Assembly (NCBI GenBank): GCA_016929205.1
Contig: JAFGJF010000372.1
Location: 1 to 17,328, forward strand
Direction of reading: 5' to 3'
Length of the DNA stretch: 17,328 bases
DNA from: Anaerolineae bacterium
GTDB taxonomy: Bacteria; Chloroflexota; Anaerolineae; JAFGEY01
Shown here: positions 6,406 to 13,599 of the stretch, piece after piece
Layout: every line of letters starts with the position of its first letter
Numbering within the stretch: the first letter of the stretch is position 1
The notes under the pieces: generated by a model
The model's input: only the letters and a program-made list of their open reading frames with translations
Database searches by the model: none
Told to the model about the DNA's origin: nothing
Made by a program: the position numbers and the translations under genes

Positions 6406-7830
6406 GTGGCGAATGAACGCGTACTGCTAATTGAAGACAGCCTGGTTTACCGGGAGTTGATCGTGCACCATATCCTGGAACCGCACGGCTACCAGGCGCT
6501 CGTCACCGGCGACGGGCAGGAGGGTCTGCGACTGGCGCTGGCTGAGAGGCCGGATCTGATCATCACCGACTGGGAACTGCCTGGCCTGACCGGGATCCAG
6601 ATCCTCGAAGCGTTGCACGCGTCCAGACTCGACATTCCGATTATTTTGATGACCTTGCACGGTTCGGAAGAGCTGGTCGTGCGCGCCTTTCGTCAGGGGA
6701 TCAAGGACTATGTGATCAAACCCTTTGAGGTCGAAGAGATGCTATCGGTCATCGACCAGGCATTGACCGAGACGCGGTTGCGCCGTGAGCGTGATGCTTT
6801 GATGCGGAAACTGGTCGAGGTGAACCAGCAACTGCAAGCCATCCTGACCCATACCGAAGATGTGGTGCTGGTCGTGGACGATGATCCACAGGCGCACATC
6901 ATTCTGGCCAACAAGGCTGCCCAACAGGCGTTCGGGATCGAGCCAAATGTGGCCGGAGATCCCCTGGCATCGATCATCGATGATGAAGTGCTGCTTGACG
7001 TCTTTACCCGCGCGCAGGAGACGGCCAGGTCTGCCCAGGCCGAGATCACGCTATCGGATGAACGCACCTTGAATGCCAATGTGACGCCGATCGCCGGTGT
7101 AGGACAGGTGGCGGTGATGCAAGATATTACTCATTTCAAAGAGTTGGACCGGATCAAGAGCGAATTGGTGTCAACTGTATCCCACGACCTGCGTTCACCG
7201 TTGACGTCGATCAAGGGGTTTGCCGAACTGCTGCCTATGGCCGGGAGCTTGAATGAACAGCAAAAGCATTTTCTGTCCAACATCCGACGAGGTGTGGACA
7301 GCGTGGCGGATATGATCGCGGACCTGCTGGACCTGGGACGGATCGAGGCGGAAGCGCGAATGGAGATGACCGAGTGTGATCTGGTTGAGATCGTGAAAAG
7401 GACCGTGATCGGCCTGCAAGGGCCGGCCGAATATAAGCATCAAAGTTTGACCTTGCGTTGTGACGCTGATCTGCCAGCGGTGTTGGGCAACCGGATCCGA
7501 TTGGGACAGGCGATCTCGAACCTGGTGGGCAATGCGATCAAGTACACACCGCAAGAAGGACATATCGAGGTGTCGGTAGGCAGGCAGAACGGACACCTGG
7601 CGATTGCCGTAAAAGACGATGGTATGGGTATCCCGGCCGATGCAGTGCCGCGCCTCTTTGAAAAGTTTTACCGGGTCAAGAGTGCCGAGACGGACAACAT
7701 CACCGGCAGCGGATTAGGGCTCTCACTGGTCAAGTCGATCGTAGAAAAGCACCAGGGCCGGATCTGGGTTGACAGCCAGTTGGGTCAAGGCAGCATATTT
7801 ACTGTGGTTTTGCCAGTCAATCGTTCGTAG
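6406..7830 (+). CDS. REC-PAS-histidine kinase
   Basis: 474 aa from the preferred GTG; 488 aa if the ATG at 6364 is used. Domains in order: receiver 5-120 with Glu10-Asp11, Asp55 (ITDWELPG), Thr83 and Lys105 followed by the usual PF; a helical linker; a PAS-like domain at about 140-245; HisKA with His260 (VSTVSHDLRSPLTSIKG); HATPase_c with Asn372/Asn376 (NLVGNAIKYT), Asp405 (DDGMGIP) and the G2 box GSGLGL 434-439. No membrane segment, so it is cytoplasmic. The N-terminal receiver suggests it is driven by phosphate from CheA or another kinase and passes the signal to a further response regulator not seen here. It closes the chemosensory operon. Confidence 0.95.
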   Translation: MANERVLLIEDSLVYRELIVHHILEPHGYQALVTGDGQEGLRLALAERPDLIITDWELPGLTGIQILEALHASRLDIPIILMTLHGSEELVVRAFRQGIKDYVIKPFEVEEMLSVIDQALTETRLRRERDALMRKLVEVNQQLQAILTHTEDVVLVVDDDPQAHIILANKAAQQAFGIEPNVAGDPLASIIDDEVLLDVFTRAQETARSAQAEITLSDERTLNANVTPIAGVGQVAVMQDITHFKELDRIKSELVSTVSHDLRSPLTSIKGFAELLPMAGSLNEQQKHFLSNIRRGVDSVADMIADLLDLGRIEAEARMEMTECDLVEIVKRTVIGLQGPAEYKHQSLTLRCDADLPAVLGNRIRLGQAISNLVGNAIKYTPQEGHIEVSVGRQNGHLAIAVKDDGMGIPADAVPRLFEKFYRVKSAETDNITGSGLGLSLVKSIVEKHQGRIWVDSQLGQGSIFTVVLPVNRS

Positions 7831-7840
7831 CGAGAATACC

Positions 7841-8046
7841 TTCCCGGCATGCTTATATCCAGCAAGGTGAGGTGGATATCGCCACCAAAGCTGCGCACCA
7901 AGCCAAGTGCTTCCTGTCCAGCTTGCGCCTTCAATGTCTGGTACCCCATCCGCTGCGCCAGTGTCTGTGTCACTTGAAGCACAGAGTTGTTGTCACCAAC
8001 AATCAGGATCGTTGCCGCGTTGGAGACGAGCAGATCGCCAGTCGTT
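7841..8046 (-). pseudogene. truncated receiver-domain remnant
   Basis: Read on the - strand from about 8046 down, this codes for a clear first half of a receiver domain: ATILIVGDNNSVLQVTQ, RMGYQTLKAQAGQEAL, then LTLLDISMPG ending near 7844. The conserved acidic pair appears as GD, one aspartate having become glycine. Right after the MPG the match stops and the frame runs into the antisense of the kinase gene, so the second half (Thr and Lys region) is gone. The segment before ATILIV does not look like a known domain. Most likely it is the C-terminal receiver of a lost hybrid kinase, cut by deletion. Bounds are approximate. Confidence 0.65.
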
Positions 8047-8085
8047 TGGCCTTCTCGATCGGGTTCAGGCTGAAATCCTCGCCTT

Positions 8086-8114
8086 TTGTAAAATGCCCGA
8101 GATTCTGGTACAAT
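8086..8114 (+). promoter_or_regulatory. sigma70-like promoter candidate upstream of the GyrI-like gene
   Basis: TTGTAA at 8086-8091 and TACAAT at 8109-8114 with a 17-nt spacer. The start would lie about 140 nt ahead of the coding region. Confidence 0.4.
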
Positions 8115-8173
8115 GTTCTTGTTGTTTTTCTTGCCGGGATGGTCAAATGGTCTCAATGTGGCTACAGCTATTG

Positions 8174-8186
8174 GGTGATGATCACC
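8174..8186. promoter_or_regulatory. operator-like palindrome
   Basis: GGTGATGATCACC is a perfect 6+1+6 inverted repeat. It sits just before a second promoter candidate (TTGAAA at 8190), a common position for a regulator binding site. The regulator is unknown. Confidence 0.35.
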
Positions 8187-8189
8187 TGT

Positions 8190-8221
8190 TTGAAAATAAT
8201 GACATTTTCACAGTATATAAC
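8190..8221 (+). promoter_or_regulatory. second promoter candidate upstream of the GyrI-like gene
   Basis: TTGAAA at 8190-8195 followed by TATATA at 8214-8219 (18-nt spacer) or TATAAC at 8216-8221 (20-nt spacer), in a locally AT-rich stretch 40-70 nt before the coding start. Confidence 0.35.
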
Positions 8222-8259
8222 GTCTTCTAGCTGCTCCGGTTGTGCTAGTGAGGTGCAAA

Positions 8260-8880
8260 ATGGCCAAGATGGACTTTAAAAAAGAGTTGAAGCATCTATA
8301 CAATCCATCGGCAAAGGTTTTCACCGTTGTTGATGTGCCGTCGATGCACTTTTTGATGATCGATGGGCATGGCGATCCGAATACGGCGCGGGCATACCAG
8401 GAAGCCGTCGAGGCGCTGTACGGCTTGGCATTCAAGATCAAGTTTGTCAGCAAGCGAGAACTGGACAAAGACTATGTTGTGCCGCCGCTGGAAGGATTGT
8501 GGTGGGCGGAGGATATGGACACGTTCTCCAGCGCGCGGGACAAAAGCGCCTGGGATTGGACAATGATGATCATGCAGCCGCAGTGGATCACGCAGGATAT
8601 CGTCACCGAGTCGATCGAGCAGGTGAAAGAAAAAGAGTTGCCGGCTTTGTCCAGGATCAGACTGGAGGATTATGCCGAAGGCCTCTCGGTGCAGATTATG
8701 CACCTCGGCTCTTACGATGATGAAGGTCCGGCGTTGGCCCGGCTGCACAGCGAATGGATCCCTGAAAATGGCTACGTGGAAAACGGCAAACATCACGAGA
8801 TCTATATCAGCGATCCGCGCCGTGTCGCACCGGAAAAACTAAAGACCGTGCTCCGGCAGCCGGTTAGAAGAGCCCGATAG
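8260..8880 (+). CDS. GyrI-like small-molecule-binding protein
   Basis: 206 aa. The start at ATG 8260 is chosen because GAGG at 8250-8253 precedes it; an in-frame GTG at 8242 is possible but less likely. The sequence fits the stand-alone GyrI-like/COG4832 family: FLMIDGHGDPN at 31-41, DYVVPPLEGLWW at 71-82, WDWTMMIMQP at 98-107, and a C-terminal HHEIYISDPRRVAPEK. These proteins bind small hydrophobic or cationic compounds in the SOUL/GyrI fold; some hydrolyse them, most are uncharacterised. No DNA-binding domain is attached. The next gene starts 7 nt after its stop, so the two are likely one transcript. Confidence 0.88.
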   Translation: MAKMDFKKELKHLYNPSAKVFTVVDVPSMHFLMIDGHGDPNTARAYQEAVEALYGLAFKIKFVSKRELDKDYVVPPLEGLWWAEDMDTFSSARDKSAWDWTMMIMQPQWITQDIVTESIEQVKEKELPALSRIRLEDYAEGLSVQIMHLGSYDDEGPALARLHSEWIPENGYVENGKHHEIYISDPRRVAPEKLKTVLRQPVRRAR

Positions 8881-8887
8881 GGGAGCG

Positions 8888-9673
8888 ATGAAGCGAATTC
8901 AACTGATCCATTGGCAGGCCGACGAAGCAAAGGAGCGAGCTGCGCGTCTCGAAAGGGCCGGCTATCAAGTCGACTGCCAGATACCCGGCGGATCGGCGTA
9001 TTTGCGTGCATTGGAGGCGACTGCGCCTGACGCGGTTGTTATCGATCTGTCGCGGCTGCCATCACAGGGACGGGATTTTGCGCTGCTCATTCGCAAGCGC
9101 AAGGGGACCCGCTATTTTCCTCTGGTTTTTGTCGGCGGCGCGCCGGAAAAAGTGTCGCGCATCCAGGAACTGCTTCCAGACGCGCTGACCACTTGTTGGG
9201 AACGGATAGATGAGGCGCTGGAGGAAGCGATAGCCAATCCGCCAGCCGATCCCATCGCACCGGATTCCCAGTTTGCAGCCTATGCCGGCAAGCCGTTGTG
9301 GAAAAAGCTGGGTATCAAGCCGAACTCGATGGTCGGCTTGATCGATACCCCGCCGGATTTCGGACGAACCTTGGCCGAGTTGCCCGAGGGGGTACGGCTT
9401 CAGCAGCAAGTGTATGAGGGATGCGATCTGTTTGTCTGGTTTGTGCAGTCTCGTGATGAACTCGAGGCCAGGATAGCCGAGATGGCAGCCTTGGCCGAAC
9501 GTGGCCCGCTCTGGATCGCCTGGCCCAAAAAGGCATCTCGGATGACAACAGATCTGACACAGCAGCATGTGCGAGACGTCGGTCTTGCCACAGGGTTGGT
9601 CGATTACAAGATATGCTCTATCGACAAGACCTGGTCGAGCCTGTTGTTTACAAAACGCCAAGCCGGAGGATAG
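8888..9673 (+). CDS. receiver-like domain fused to DUF3052-type domain
   Basis: 261 aa, with GGGAG right after the preceding stop. Residues 1-117 have the alternating pattern of a receiver domain, with Asp53 (AVVIDLSRLPSQGRD) in the phospho-acceptor place. The N-terminal acidic pair is missing (LIHWQAD), and no Lys-Pro follows the last strand, so it is probably a pseudo-receiver. Residues about 129-258 match the DUF3052 family: AGKPLWKKLGIKP, a TPPDF turn, LPEGV, DLFVWFVQSRDELE and the signature WIAWPKKAS (209-217), then TDL, RDVGL and KICSIDKTWS. DUF3052 has no firmly known function. Its neighbour is the GyrI-like gene. The DUF call is from memory of the motif pattern; the pseudo-receiver call is inference. 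Confidence 0.8.
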   Translation: MKRIQLIHWQADEAKERAARLERAGYQVDCQIPGGSAYLRALEATAPDAVVIDLSRLPSQGRDFALLIRKRKGTRYFPLVFVGGAPEKVSRIQELLPDALTTCWERIDEALEEAIANPPADPIAPDSQFAAYAGKPLWKKLGIKPNSMVGLIDTPPDFGRTLAELPEGVRLQQQVYEGCDLFVWFVQSRDELEARIAEMAALAERGPLWIAWPKKASRMTTDLTQQHVRDVGLATGLVDYKICSIDKTWSSLLFTKRQAGG

Positions 9674-9701
9674 GGCGACGACAAGTCGCTGGTTATCATC
9701 G

Positions 9702-10643
9702 ATGAATCGTTTGGGTCGTTCTCTTTTCAGTGTCTTGTCGCTAGTCAGTTTGTTCGTCGTGAGCTGCGTGCCCAACAGCAGGACGACGACTGTGTCCGGT
9801 ACTGCGGTGCCTGTTGTCACACCTGCCGCTATAGAGGTAACGACACTTTTGCCCACTCGCGCACCAGAGCCTACGCTCACGGGTCCTGGGCCTACACGAA
9901 CGCCACTGCCAACCGTAACGGCAACGCCTTCTCCAACTCCAGTCGTGCCTGATACGGGATGGGAACGATTACCCTCAAGTCTGGAACGCCGCATTGTCAA
10001 TCTACTGGACGAGCAAGGCGAGATGATCGAGCAACTCTATATGCTGCGTTTCGATCCCCAATATTTTGTATTTGGCGTGGCCTATCACGCGAACCCACAA
10101 TCCTTGGAGGCCTGGCAGGCTGAAACCGGAGCTCTCGTTCTCGTCAATGGCGGATATTACAGGCGAGAGGGCGAGATCGCTATTCCCAATGGATTGACGG
10201 TGATAGATGGCACGGCGATGGGGCAGAGTTTTGGTTCCTTTGCCGGCATGCTGGCGATCACAGACGACGGGCCAGAACTGCGTTGGCTGGCGCAACATCC
10301 GTACGATCCAGATGAGCCGCTGCGTGCCGCGCTGCAGTCCTTTCCATTGTTGGTCAAACCGGGGGGCGAGATCGGTTTCCCCGAACAACACGAGGATCAC
10401 ATACAAGCACGGCGGACAGTCATTGGGCAGGATCGATATGGCCGGATTCTTTTTATCATTGCCTCTTGGGGTTATTTTACGCTGCACCAAATCAGTCGTT
10501 ACCTGGTGACGTTGGATCTGGATCTAGAGATCGCCATTAATCTGGATGGTGGACCCTCTACCGGCATCCTGGTCGCGGATCCGTTGGACCAGATTCCTGC
10601 TTTTACACTCTTGCCGATTGTGATAACCGTACACCCTCGATAA
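9702..10643 (+). CDS. lipoprotein with phosphodiester glycosidase (NAGPA-type) domain
   Basis: 313 aa. The start at ATG 9702 gives a classic lipoprotein signal: MNR, hydrophobic LFSVLSLVSLFVV, then the lipobox VVSC with Cys22. No strong Shine-Dalgarno is seen, and the frame is open further upstream inside the previous gene, so the start rests on the signal peptide. A Thr/Pro-rich linker (about 28-85) spaces the domain from the membrane. The globular part carries the NAGPA/DUF2233 motifs VNGGYY (148-153), RRTVIGQDRYGRI (237-249) and NLDGGPSTGI (280-289). Relatives cleave phosphodiester-linked sugars; in bacteria the substrates are mostly unknown, with wall or exopolysaccharide decorations as candidates. 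Acts on the outer face of the cytoplasmic membrane. Confidence 0.85.
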   Translation: MNRLGRSLFSVLSLVSLFVVSCVPNSRTTTVSGTAVPVVTPAAIEVTTLLPTRAPEPTLTGPGPTRTPLPTVTATPSPTPVVPDTGWERLPSSLERRIVNLLDEQGEMIEQLYMLRFDPQYFVFGVAYHANPQSLEAWQAETGALVLVNGGYYRREGEIAIPNGLTVIDGTAMGQSFGSFAGMLAITDDGPELRWLAQHPYDPDEPLRAALQSFPLLVKPGGEIGFPEQHEDHIQARRTVIGQDRYGRILFIIASWGYFTLHQISRYLVTLDLDLEIAINLDGGPSTGILVADPLDQIPAFTLLPIVITVHPR

Positions 10644-10747
10644 ATACGGGGATATCTGCTCTTTCAGGATTTGGCGATCCCGAACAGGGTGGGGATGGTA
10701 ACCGAGGGTTCACGATTCCTTTGGCGCAGAGCTTTTTTGTTCGCACG

Positions 10748-10752
10748 GGAGG
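10748..10752 (+). promoter_or_regulatory. ribosome binding site favouring the GTG at 10763
   Basis: GGAGG, 10 nt before GTG 10763. The in-frame TTG at 10721 would add 14 residues with no family resemblance and no Shine-Dalgarno. Confidence 0.5.
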
Positions 10753-10762
10753 TGGGTTCATC

Positions 10763-11371
10763 GTGTTAACTGGCCAAAATGCCAGGCCGGCCGAAGTGAC
10801 TGCACCAGGACAACCGGTGCTGATCGTGGTCACGGGGTCACCGTGTACCGGTAAAACGGCACTTGCTCAGCGGTTGGGCGATAGCTTTGCGCTGCCAGTG
10901 ATGACCAAGGACACGATCAAGGAAACGCTGTTTGACAACCTGGGTTGGTCCGACCGGACGTGGTCAAAACGGTTGGGTGGGGCGAGCGCTGAAGTGCTTT
11001 ACACCTTCGCCGAAGCCCATCTCAAGGCTGGCCAATCGTGTATTGTGGAAGCCAATTTTTCCGCCGCGTTTGCAAACCCGATCTTTCAACGTTTCGAAGC
11101 GGGTTATTCATTTTTGCCGATTCAGATTCTCTGCTTAGCCGATCCCGCTGTCCTACGGGTGCGTTTCGAACAACGTGCGCGCAGCGGCGAACGGCATCCG
11201 GGGCACCAGGATCATCTCCCGACAGATCTGCAGACGAACGATCCTATCGTCGGCCGCATCGAACCATTGGATATCGGGGGGCATCTGATCGAGTTGGATA
11301 CGACCGTGTTTGAACAGATGGACTATGATGGCCTGTGCTGCCACATTTTGAACCTCTGGCGAGAATCATAA
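10763..11371 (+). CDS. P-loop kinase-like ATPase (AAA_33/zeta-toxin-like fold)
   Basis: 202 aa from the preferred GTG. Walker A GSPCTGKT at 25-32, followed by LAQRLGDSFALPVMTKDTIKE, where the Asp-Thr after the lysine is typical of small P-loop kinases of the gluconate/shikimate-kinase and AAA_33 type. Later, IVEANF (about 97-102) takes the place of the second acidic strand, and RFEQRARSGERHPGHQ is an arginine-rich lid-like segment. It most likely phosphorylates a small molecule. No antitoxin-like partner lies beside it, so a toxin role is unsupported. Its substrate cannot be told. Confidence 0.8.
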   Translation: MLTGQNARPAEVTAPGQPVLIVVTGSPCTGKTALAQRLGDSFALPVMTKDTIKETLFDNLGWSDRTWSKRLGGASAEVLYTFAEAHLKAGQSCIVEANFSAAFANPIFQRFEAGYSFLPIQILCLADPAVLRVRFEQRARSGERHPGHQDHLPTDLQTNDPIVGRIEPLDIGGHLIELDTTVFEQMDYDGLCCHILNLWRES

Positions 11372-11610
11372 AGCGATCTTGACAGAGTTGTGATAACGGT
11401 CTACCATGGCGGTAGGCTCTATGATCAGATACCACACGTTGAGTGGATCGCCAGAAATGCCGAGATGACCATAAACATCCAGCAGGTAGGCCACGGGGCA
11501 CTATCACGGTATGCTCAGATAGCTATTTCATTCGCGTTGATTCCGTATTTCGTATAGACGTCATCGATCAAGGGTTGGGTGGGTTCAGGCTTGTTCAGGA
11601 ACTGGAGAGA
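11366..11610 (-). pseudogene. possible decayed C-terminus of an unidentified protein
   Basis: On the - strand, two adjacent frames read like real protein. Frame one, from about 11606, gives LQFLNKPEPTQPLIDDVY then TKYGINANEIAI before a TGA at 11515-11517. A shift into another frame then gives VAYLLDVYGHLGISGDPLN, VWYLIIEPTAMVDRYHNS and VKIAL, ending at a TGA at 11366-11368 that abuts the stop of the P-loop gene. One nonsense mutation plus one frameshift would explain it. I do not recognise the family. It may be chance; the + strand promoter candidate at 11379 lies inside it. Confidence 0.3.
11379..11407 (+). promoter_or_regulatory. sigma70-like promoter candidate for the carbohydrate cluster
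   Basis: A perfect TTGACA at 11379-11384 and TACCAT at 11402-11407 with a 17-nt spacer. It would give a leader of about 200 nt before the GH43-like gene. I see no clear riboswitch or terminator in that leader. Confidence 0.4.
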
Positions 11611-11618
11611 ATTTGAGT

Positions 11619-12545
11619 ATGCGCTATGCGGACCGCACACGCGGTCGCCCCTTTTCCAAAGATCCGGCCGTGGTGCGTTTCAAAGGCCGGTATTGGATGT
11701 ATTATTCGCTGCCTCCATATGGCGATGGCAGATCCAACGATGGCTGGTCGATCGGCGCTGCCGTAAGCGACGATTTGGAGAACTGGCACCAGAGTGGCGC
11801 GATTCTGCCCGAACAGGAATGCGAACAAAATGGGATATGTGCGCCGGGCGCGATCGTGCTGGAGGAGCAGGTGCACCTGTTCTACCAGACTTACGGCAAT
11901 GGGCCCAGGGACGCGATTTGTCACGCCCGGTCCTCGGATGGCTTGCGCTTTGAGCGAAATGTGACGAACCCGGTGTTCCGGCCGGCCGGAGCATGGACCT
12001 GTGGGCGGGCCATCGACGCTGATGTGATCGTGCACGATGATGAACTGCGGCTGTATTTTGCCACGCGCGATCCGACGATGACGGTGCAGATGCTGGGCGT
12101 GGCGAGCGCGCCACTGGGGTCTGGCTATGGACGTGCCGATTGGCTACAGCGTTGCGACGCATCGATCCTCAAACCCGAGCTGCCCTGGGAGCAGCAGTGC
12201 ATTGAGGCGCCTGCGCTGTGTACACACGGGAACCATCTCTATATGTTTTATGCCGGGGCGTACAACAATCGTCCCCAGCAGATTGGTTGCGCGATGAGTG
12301 TGGATGGCATTGCCTGGCAGCGTCTTTCCGATGAGCCATTCTTGTCCAACGGCAAACCGGGTGAGTGGAACGCGTGCGAATCGGGCCATCCGTACGCATT
12401 CGTCGATCAGGATGGACAGACCTATTTGTTTTTCCAGGGCAATAACGATATGGGCAAGACGTGGTATCTGTCTTGCGTCAGAATAGGGTGGCGCAATGGC
12501 CGGCCTCACATAGAGCAGCCAGGCTGTGGCAATGATCTCGAATAG
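11619..12545 (+). CDS. GH43-like five-bladed beta-propeller glycoside hydrolase
   Basis: 308 aa. ATG 11619 is preferred over an in-frame TTG at 11613; GGAGAG at 11604-11609 serves either. The repeats of aromatic-rich strands followed by SDDLENW, SSDGLRFER and SVDGIAWQR are typical of the GH32/43/62/68/117/130 propellers. Likely catalytic residues: Asp15 (SKDPAVVRFKGRYWMYYS) as base, Asp133 or Asp135 (GRAIDADVIV) as pKa modulator, Glu196 (CIEAPALCTHGNHLYMFYAG) as acid. No signal peptide, so probably cytoplasmic and acting on imported oligosaccharides. Specificity is not readable. The next gene starts 10 nt after its stop. Confidence 0.8.
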   Translation: MRYADRTRGRPFSKDPAVVRFKGRYWMYYSLPPYGDGRSNDGWSIGAAVSDDLENWHQSGAILPEQECEQNGICAPGAIVLEEQVHLFYQTYGNGPRDAICHARSSDGLRFERNVTNPVFRPAGAWTCGRAIDADVIVHDDELRLYFATRDPTMTVQMLGVASAPLGSGYGRADWLQRCDASILKPELPWEQQCIEAPALCTHGNHLYMFYAGAYNNRPQQIGCAMSVDGIAWQRLSDEPFLSNGKPGEWNACESGHPYAFVDQDGQTYLFFQGNNDMGKTWYLSCVRIGWRNGRPHIEQPGCGNDLE

Positions 12546-12555
12546 GGAGGAAACG

Positions 12556-13566
12556 ATGCACATTGGACTCATTGGATGTGGCAACATGGGCAACAGCCTG
12601 GCGCGGGCGCTGGTGGCGACCGGAGAAGCACAGTTGTCGTTCGTGTACGACGTGCGGCCGGACGCGGCGGCGGCTTTTGCCGAACAGTACGAGGCCAAAG
12701 CCACATCGTCGGTGGAGGCGCTGCTGGCCTGTCCCGGCCTGGATGGTGTGATCGTCGCCGCGCCGCCCGACTTGCACGCGCCGTTGGTTATTCAGGCGGC
12801 CGAAGCCGGGGTGGATGTGTTTTGCGAAAAGCCGATGGCGCTCAATGTCGCCGGATGCGAGGCCATGCTGGCGGCGGCCGAGCAGCACCGGATCAAGCTG
12901 ATGATCGGGCACGTGCTGCGATACTATGAGCCTTACCGGTCGATCCGGCGCTGGCAGGCTGACGGGCGATTTGGCCAGTTGTATGCGGCGTCGATCTGGC
13001 GGGTGACGGACAGCGTTCACCGGCAGGCGGCAGGGAATTGGCGTGCCAGCCTGGCCAGAAGCGGTGGTTACTTGTTTGAGGTCAGCGCGCACGAGCTGGA
13101 TATGCTGCGCTGCTTGATGGGCCGGCCGGAGAGTGTGTATGCCGTCTCGCAAAAGATGTCATCCGGCGGTGAGTGTGCCACGTCGCCCAAGGGCGAGTGG
13201 GCCGATTATTTATCGCTGCAGATTCGTTTTGCCAAAGGGGGCGTGGCTGCCTACGAGGGCGGTGCGGGCAGTTATGCGCGGCGATACGGCTTTCGTTTTT
13301 ACTTTGAACAGGCAACCCTGGCCAGCGACGAGGCCTTTGACCGGCACGCACTGCAAGTATATGGCGCCGATGGAGAGGTCATCGCTATACCAGAGGATGT
13401 GTTTTCACCTGTCCATCCCGTCGAGGCCGAATTGAGCGACTGGCTGGCTGCGCTGCGGGATGAGGCGCCGGTTGCCATTCCCGGCGAGGAAGGGCTGGCG
13501 ACGGTGGCCCTCGTTGTGGCTGCTTATCGCTCCGCAGAGATGGGGCAGATCGTGGTTTATGAGTGA
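12556..13566 (+). CDS. Gfo/Idh/MocA-family NAD(P)-dependent oxidoreductase
   Basis: 336 aa. The start is fixed by GGGAGG at 12545-12550, overlapping the last base of the preceding stop. Rossmann domain with GLIGCGNMG (4-12), Asp32 at the end of strand two (YDVRPD, favouring NAD), AAPPDLHA (68-75) and the diagnostic EKPMALN (91-97) with the Lys92-Pro93 pair. The C-terminal domain carries EVSAHELDML, with His179 and Asp182 in the usual ExxxHxxD catalytic motif. Oxidises or reduces a sugar or cyclitol hydroxyl. Placed between a glycoside hydrolase and a TIM-barrel isomerase, it probably acts on the released monosaccharide. Confidence 0.93.
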   Translation: MHIGLIGCGNMGNSLARALVATGEAQLSFVYDVRPDAAAAFAEQYEAKATSSVEALLACPGLDGVIVAAPPDLHAPLVIQAAEAGVDVFCEKPMALNVAGCEAMLAAAEQHRIKLMIGHVLRYYEPYRSIRRWQADGRFGQLYAASIWRVTDSVHRQAAGNWRASLARSGGYLFEVSAHELDMLRCLMGRPESVYAVSQKMSSGGECATSPKGEWADYLSLQIRFAKGGVAAYEGGAGSYARRYGFRFYFEQATLASDEAFDRHALQVYGADGEVIAIPEDVFSPVHPVEAELSDWLAALRDEAPVAIPGEEGLATVALVVAAYRSAEMGQIVVYE

Positions 13567-13599
13567 GGTCATTTTTTGTAGAAAGAAAGGTGAACTGAG

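Larger units (their letters stand above)
7831..8259. other. non-coding region with decayed gene and promoter signals
   Basis: 429 nt between the kinase gene and the GyrI-like gene. The left half holds a receiver-domain remnant on the - strand. The right half holds two + strand promoter candidates and a perfect palindrome. Frames open on the + strand here do not resemble any protein I know. Confidence 0.6.

Noticed and set aside
7872..8279. 135-codon open frame on the + strand
   Set aside because: It lies opposite the receiver remnant, runs through the promoter region and into the next gene; no recognisable domain.
9062..10000. 312-codon open frame on the - strand
   Set aside because: Antisense to the DUF3052 fusion and the lipoprotein gene; the Gly/Val-rich stretch is simply the complement of the Thr/Pro stalk.
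10611..10645. Promoter for the P-loop gene (TTGCCG and GATAAAT)
   Set aside because: The spacer would be about 22 nt and neither element is close to consensus.
10763..11371. Zeta-type toxin of a toxin-antitoxin pair
   Set aside because: Only the P-loop kinase fold is supported; no small antitoxin gene is adjacent and general small-molecule kinases share these motifs.
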